64,000 nucleotides of DNA from assembly GCA_026874595.1 (NCBI GenBank), contig CM049311.1, positions 48,795,676 through 48,859,675 on the forward strand, written 5' to 3'. A program made the position numbers and the translations under genes. Shown in pieces: positions 59,012-64,000 of the stretch (within the stretch, counting starts at the first letter, position 1; each line of letters opens with the position of its first letter). The notes beneath the pieces are model-generated. The model was not told where the DNA came from. It searched no databases and was given only the letters and a program-made list of their open reading frames with translations. The stretch is from Sipunculus nudus (taxonomy: Eukaryota; Annelida; Sipuncula; Golfingiida; Sipunculidae).

Positions 59012-59640
59012 TTTTTGCTCAGCTGACTTTAAGTCAGTTAAGCTATAGTGATGGTGGTTTGTCCGTCAGCTGCCCGCCTGTCTATCTGCTGTATGCCCAT
59101 CCTCGTCCATTAGACCGGCCATTTTGAAATCATAGGACCTATGCATCTACAATTAGACATAAAGTTAGATGTTCCTAAGTTCTCCTACCAAACCCAAACT
59201 TGATCACTGTGACTGTTCCTTCCTGAAATTGAGGAAAACCTTCATTTACCTTTAAAAACCTATTGTTAAATTTAAGACTGCCTAACATAAAAAACACTGG
59301 TGTTGTTTTTGTTCATATTTGGCATAAATATTCCTCTTTATATTTGATATGTCTGCTCCAGAAATTAGGTCAGTATTGCCTAATTTGTTGAAGTGATGGG
59401 CCCCAATATAATGAACCTTGGCAAAACATCAGGAAAGATATTTTTCCCTTAACACACCGTAATTGTTAATGCTAAAGAGTCTTTCTTTAACATATAACAG
59501 TGTTTTATTTATGTTTAATTGTATACCAGACATTAGATCAGAAGTTTGAAAATTCATAAAGTTCTGCGAATTCTGCATATTTTATGCAAAACATAAGGTA
59601 AATTTTAAAGATAGAACTGCTGAATTGGAGTTAGTTGTAG
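59012..59640 (+). mobile_element. Family A repeat, 5' part
   Basis: The 5' hairpin is degenerate (GCTCAGCTGACTTTAAGTCA then GTTAAGCTATAG). A GTCCGTCAGCTGCCCGCCTG segment, GTTAGATGTTCCTAAGTTCT and AAGACTGCCTAACATAAAAA follow in family order. The 3' end is not recognisable. Confidence 0.75.
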
Positions 59641-59886
59641 CATCTTCACCTCTTTCAAAGCACGCAGGAGCTTTGTTAGAAAAACTTGTGCACTAAATTA
59701 TTCAAGATGGTCAGTAAAACTTTATTTAGAATTTCACATTTAGCTCAGCACACTTAATCCATGTTATACATGTAGCCTACCATTATTTGAGGAATTGAGA
59801 ATGGTCCAGGAGAAGTGTTATACTGCCCTATACTTTGCTGATGGACAACCCGTGCCACCAAAGTCCCAGCACAGCTAGATTCTCAC

Positions 59887-60012
59887 CTGCACAACAGTCG
59901 TAGGCGTACTTTCATGTTGCTTCCCTGCGCCCTTGTTGAACTCTGACAGGTTTATTTCTCCCAGTTTCTTGAAACTGCTCTTGAGGCTGCCATTTTGAGT
60001 ATTCACTAAAAC
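59887..60012 (-). CDS. Best candidate exon: 42 codons, possible NT-C2 (EEIG/FAM102-like)
   Basis: On the minus strand the segment begins after GACATGCAG and ends at CAG|GTGAGA. A CTGAC branch-point-like sequence lies about 25 bases upstream of the acceptor. It is 126 nt, exactly 42 codons, and reads VLVNTQNGSLKSSFKKLGEI, then NLSEFNKGAGKQHESTPTTV, then VQ, so a phase 0-0 exon is possible. The run K-K-L-G-E-I-N-L-S-E-F resembles the strand that follows the KLG motif in N-terminal C2 (NT-C2) domains of the EEIG1/FAM102 group, where a lipid-binding-type beta sandwich is expected. That resemblance is a short-motif memory, not an alignment, and could be wrong. No neighbouring exon of the same protein was found, so the gene model is incomplete. 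Codon use is less AT-biased than the flanks. Confidence 0.4.
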
Positions 60013-60099
60013 CTGCATGTCACACAGATTGCATGTCAGGATTAAGGGTATACTTCCAAGTAAGCCCAAGTGAACTAACCTCCTGCAACCTAATTTGAG

Positions 60100-62156
60100 T
60101 TGAGAAGAAATTGCTGTTCTCAAAAAAGCTGAAACCCCACAAATAGACCTATTTAGGCAATGAAAAGTTAGTTGTGCCTGATTTTAAGGCTGACTGAAGT
60201 ACTCTGTATTCTTTGTATGTGGGTCATAACCAAGATAGTAATGGTGATTCCAATGAAAGCCACCTTAATTTAGAAAGTTCCAGCCAGCTGAAAAGTGGGG
60301 TATGTCTATATAGTTATTTAATAAAGGATACAAACTAATAACCCCTGAATAATTTGAGTGTCATTTAGATCTGGTGACAGTATTTTATACCTTTAAGATG
60401 TAGGCAGATAGCTTTGTTAAAATACTGAAAAATATGAGTATTTGTCATTTTAGCTTGATAAACTATACAAGACCAGGTTTATGAGACTGGCCTCTTCTTT
60501 ATGTAATCCTCAGATATAAGTGATTATTGCTTTTTCAGTTTACAAAGTACAGCTAATCATTTTTATTTTGTTCAAAGATGGTTCATCCAACAAAAATATA
60601 AGACCATCCTCAGATTTCTATTGAAAGTGACTGATGTACAAGTTATGAGTTTGTATTGTTATTCTGAGCATTTCTGTAAAAGTATCTTCAGGAAAGAGGA
60701 AATCGGCAAAACATGTTCAGTTACCATCTACGTGATTAAAAAACAGCAAGCGGTAAATGAATTTAATGCTTTTGACCTCCAGGGGAGCTTTCTGAAATGA
60801 GTTTGGAATAAAATGCCAGGGGATATATTTTCATCATGAAGAAGTCGCATACACTATTTGGACAGTTGGGAGCCCAATGACTATTTCTGCCAAATCTTCT
60901 TTCTAATCTTAGTGTCATCGGGGACCCATTATCTTACATTACCGACCGTGAGTAACCTGGAACAAACAGACAATGTGGTGGAAAAGGACTAAACCTTTAA
61001 GAAAACATGTTTATGGATTGTGGCAGATTTTGACAGCTGCTTGTGTAGAATTATTGATGAACGGGTGAGATGGAAGGCCATGTCTTTCATTCATCCCAAA
61101 TTGGTTAATGTTAGTTTGAAGCTTTAGGCTTTTTCTGTGTCTTTTTCTCCCAAACTTCCATTTCAAATAACCTTTGCAGACACCCTAACTCATAAAACTT
61201 TGCCCTGCATTTTAATGAGATCGCTGCTTGTAGGATTTGAGATGTAGATGATATATTTCTGGGTTTTACATAAAAGGTTTTAGCTTGGCTGATTCCGGCA
61301 AAGACTACTGAGCTACAGTGGTTTTTCTCTTATCCTTGTTTAGATCCTCAAGGCATGAATATATCATATCCAACAATCTATCTAGCCTTCCATTTATTAG
61401 AATGCCAAATTTTATTATGCAATGTTGAAAATATATGTAGTTGTTAAGTTTACCTAAAATAAGGTGGTAAGTTTTGGAAATAAAGTATAGTAGTCTGTCT
61501 TCTTTATGGGGAAATTTGAAAACATGGATAGAAGAAAATTTCACATATGGATTGAACTATTACAGTTTCGAAAAATAAGAATTTTAGGATTTTCTTTAGT
61601 CACTGAAGTGGTGCAAGAGTCTCAATCTGGTCAGACAGTTTAAACTTTGCTAATGGGAAGACCCTTGAGACTAGAATGGTTAGTGGAGTTATATATTAGA
61701 CAATTATTACAAGTTGTAAAACGTTCAGCTGGGAACAAAAATAGTGGTAATGAATTGTTGTTGAAGACATCAAATTTCCACCAGGTTCACAGTAGTCAGC
61801 ACAAGGAGAGTTTTATATTTTTTTCAGTTGTACTCAATTATCTGTGACGTAGCACATTATATCTGTTTCATCAACATTCTTCTGAGTGTGAGTTTTTTAA
61901 ATGTTCTCATGATAAGTAGTCATATCATCATGATATGGATGTTTTTATGCTGACACGTTGTACTATGAGGAATAAGGCATTGTAATTTGTATAATAAATT
62001 TTATTATTATTATTTTTTTTTGGCGATTTATAATACTCAGTTTCTGAACAGCCATTAGAACATTAACATCATGATGAAATCAATAACATTTTTTCTAAGT
62101 ATTTGTTAATTCAGTTTCAGTGAATAATTTCTACTAGAGGGTCAGTCTCCAGTTTT
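60100..62156. other. Unique sequence, possibly regulatory at 60700-61000
   Basis: No recognised repeat except a faint family A 5' end at about 61283 (TTTTAGCTTGGCTGATTCCG). The block at 60700-61000 has balanced composition and no simple repeats, with GACCTCCAGGGGAGCTTTCT and TCATCGGGGACCCATTATCT. It could be a conserved element near the candidate exon. Open frames at 61305-61847 are of chance length. Confidence 0.35.
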
Positions 62157-63275
62157 GAAAATAATTGTATCCGCCAAAACAAAGTTTTGCGGAGACTACC
62201 GGTATGTTTTTGACTTGGTTCTGCCTGTGTCTCTTCCGCCGCCGCATATTTTTCCGGAGAACTCCTCTGAGACCCTTGGACTGATCTTTCCTAACCTTGG
62301 CATAGTTATTCCCTCACCTGTGTAGTTGTGCCTAACAAAGACAGGTGGAGCCACCCACAATCAATTTTTGCGTGGCATCAATGCATTTTCCATCTGTTCA
62401 TCTTACTGATTGGTTCAATGTTTTTGTCTGTAATTTTACATGTCCTTAGATCTTGGATACCTTTGTCTCATACTCAAAGCTGCAGATGGTGCAATCTGTA
62501 ATTGTTTAAGCGTGGCATCCTTCTGTATGTTTGCTTTTGGGTGAAAATTGCTCGTATCTTTGGAGTGATTCATTGTATTGGTCTGAAATTTTTAATGTCA
62601 ATCCATCTTGGATGCCTCCAACTTGTACACAAGACTGGTGGCGCCACCTACAATGGTTTTTGTGTGACATCCATCTGTATGTTTGCTTTGGTTGAAAGTT
62701 GCTTATATCTCAGGAAAGACAGGTGGTGCCACCTAGAATCATTTTTGTGTGGCGTCCATGCATTTGCCATCGGTTCATCTTCGTGATTGGTTCAGTGTAT
62801 TGGTCTGAAATTTGGCATGTCCATCCATCTTGGAGAGTAATCTCTTAGACCAGATATGTGGCAACACCTACTTTCCCGTTTTCATCAGATAAATTAATGC
62901 ACTTTTCTCAGGAGTGGTCGTTTTGGGCTGAAATTGTGCATGTCCATAGATCTTGGATACCTCCATCATCGTTCTAAAGACTTGTGGCGCCATCTGCAAT
63001 TTTTTGTGTGTGATGTCCATTGCTCATATCTCAGGAGTGGATGGATGTATCAGAAGTGGATAGGTGTCTCTGCCTGTAATTTTGCATGGTGTATCCATCT
63101 GTAGATCTGTTTTTGATGACAATTGCACATACATGAGGAGTTTAATTGGCATCACTGATGCCACAAATTTAGGGTCATGTCATGTCAGGAACATTCAGTG
63201 CTTTACTTTACCCATGCCTCTGTGATTCGGCGGATACACGTAGTCACTTGTCAACTACCCATATTCTATTTTGAA
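62157..63275 (+). mobile_element. Family D repeat, most complete copy
   Basis: It starts with the hairpin CCGCCAAAACAAAGTTTTGC then GGAGACTA, then GAGAACTCCTCTGAGACCCT. Five or so modules follow, each carrying a (T)CTCAGGAGTGG or TTGGTTCAGTGTATTGGTCT phrase, GCATGTCCAT..ATCTTGGA and GACTGGTGGCGCCACCTACA. It ends TACCCATGCCTCTGTGATTC and GTAGTCACTTGTCAACTACC. The palindrome GGTGGCGCCACC is at about 62638-62649. No protein is encoded. Confidence 0.9.
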
Positions 63276-64000
63276 GATATGACTCACAGATCAGGTTTGG
63301 ATATTCTTTGCTCATAAAATTTAAAGCTCTTTTGCATATTTTCATTTTATAATTAACTCATTTATGGTAACTTGAAAGTACCATAAGGCTTGACATGCAA
63401 GTACAGTTGCTAGAAAAAATATTTAAGTTGCACAGAACCAGTGAAGGGTTCTGTTAAGTTGAGACCTGAGCAAATGACATCACACATTGTTCAAGTGATC
63501 TTATAATTTTTTCTGCTTGACTTTGAAGTGCTATATCTTCAGTTTGGTCAGCTAAGGTCAATAATTCCACAAATATCCATGATTTTTTACTCTGACACTT
63601 TGAGGGTCAGTGGCAGTTTTTGCAGAGACAGGTGATCCATTATAAAGTGATCCTTTATGTAAAATAAACTTGACCTTCCCACCGGGGCAGTGGTTAGGTT
63701 TCTAGTATGAGCACTTAACCTTTACCTCGCTCAGCATTTGGTTGTGCTTAGAAAAGACATCCTGTGTATTTTACCACTGTCACAGTCTATGTGGCCGCTT
63801 CTCATCCCTGTGAAGTTTACATCTGTTAAAGGTCAGCTATAAAAGGGGTTGAGTCATGGATCCTTCAGGCACAAGGGTTCCTCACTTGAAAACCTGATGA
63901 AACCAATGATGGGATAGCAATGTGGTCAAGTCCTGCTACTTTCAACCTCCTACTGGTAAACTCTAGGGTAGTTTTCCCATTAATTCTCTGGGTTTGTCCT
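63276..64000. other. Unique sequence to the window edge
   Basis: No gene is recognised. CCGGGGCAGTGGTTAGG at about 63681 recalls a tRNA-type A box, but I find no matching B box, so a SINE is not called. Confidence 0.4.

Noticed and set aside
63681-63930. Possible SINE starting GGGGCAGTGGTTAGG
   Set aside because: An A-box-like phrase is present but no B box at the expected distance and no second copy in the window.

Overview
The window looks like animal nuclear DNA, most likely from a marine mollusc or a related lophotrochozoan. It is AT-rich and almost entirely non-coding. It has no bacterial-style gene packing and is crowded with short non-autonomous transposon relics. Several repeat families carry (GTCY)n-type tetranucleotide tracts beside a terminal hairpin, an arrangement I associate with bivalve and gastropod genomes; that assignment is from memory and inference. 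I see no rRNA, tRNA or CRISPR array, and no intact reverse transcriptase, transposase or viral gene.

Layout. 1-2760 is a higher-order satellite: ten or so ~30-bp monomers form a 307-bp unit. 2761-13630 is unique AT-rich sequence with a palindromic MITE, hairpin-ended repeats called here family A (7.49-8.96, 9.67-10.09 and 10.24-11.27 kb), family B (split, 5.26-6.56 kb) and family F. 13632-14165 is a 56-bp minisatellite. 14.4-15.6 kb is a family D repeat. 17.42-18.77 kb is a CpG-retaining, promoter-like block interrupted by a hAT-type MITE. 19-28 kb alternates repeats A, B, C and D with unique DNA. 28.4-29.25 kb is a second CpG-retaining block with CTCF-like motifs. 32.2-35.4 kb is a nest of three long-inverted-repeat elements inside TA microsatellites. 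39.07-40.64 kb is a degenerate ~49-bp minisatellite. 43.5-46.4 kb holds a 618-bp TIR element, a second hAT MITE with a perfect 8-bp target duplication, and a diverged tandem duplication. 47.4-51.8 kb is the longest stretch without recognised repeats. 51.8-64 kb returns to repeats C, B, D, E and A.

Coding content is minimal. The best candidate exon is 59887-60012 on the minus strand: 42 codons, in phase, with a branch-point-like sequence, an AG acceptor and a GTGAGA donor. It weakly recalls the NT-C2 (EEIG/FAM102) fold. Weaker candidates are at 57735-57895 (+), 36853-36938 (-), 27486-27596 (-), 24159-24240 (+) and 21610-21680 (+). The simplest reading is that the window is intronic and intergenic DNA of one or more large genes. 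Blocks of unique, motif-rich sequence (about 16.05-16.7, 41.0-42.3, 50.0-50.3, 54.05-54.42 and 60.7-61.0 kb) could be regulatory. Transcript and cross-species data would be needed to confirm any gene model.
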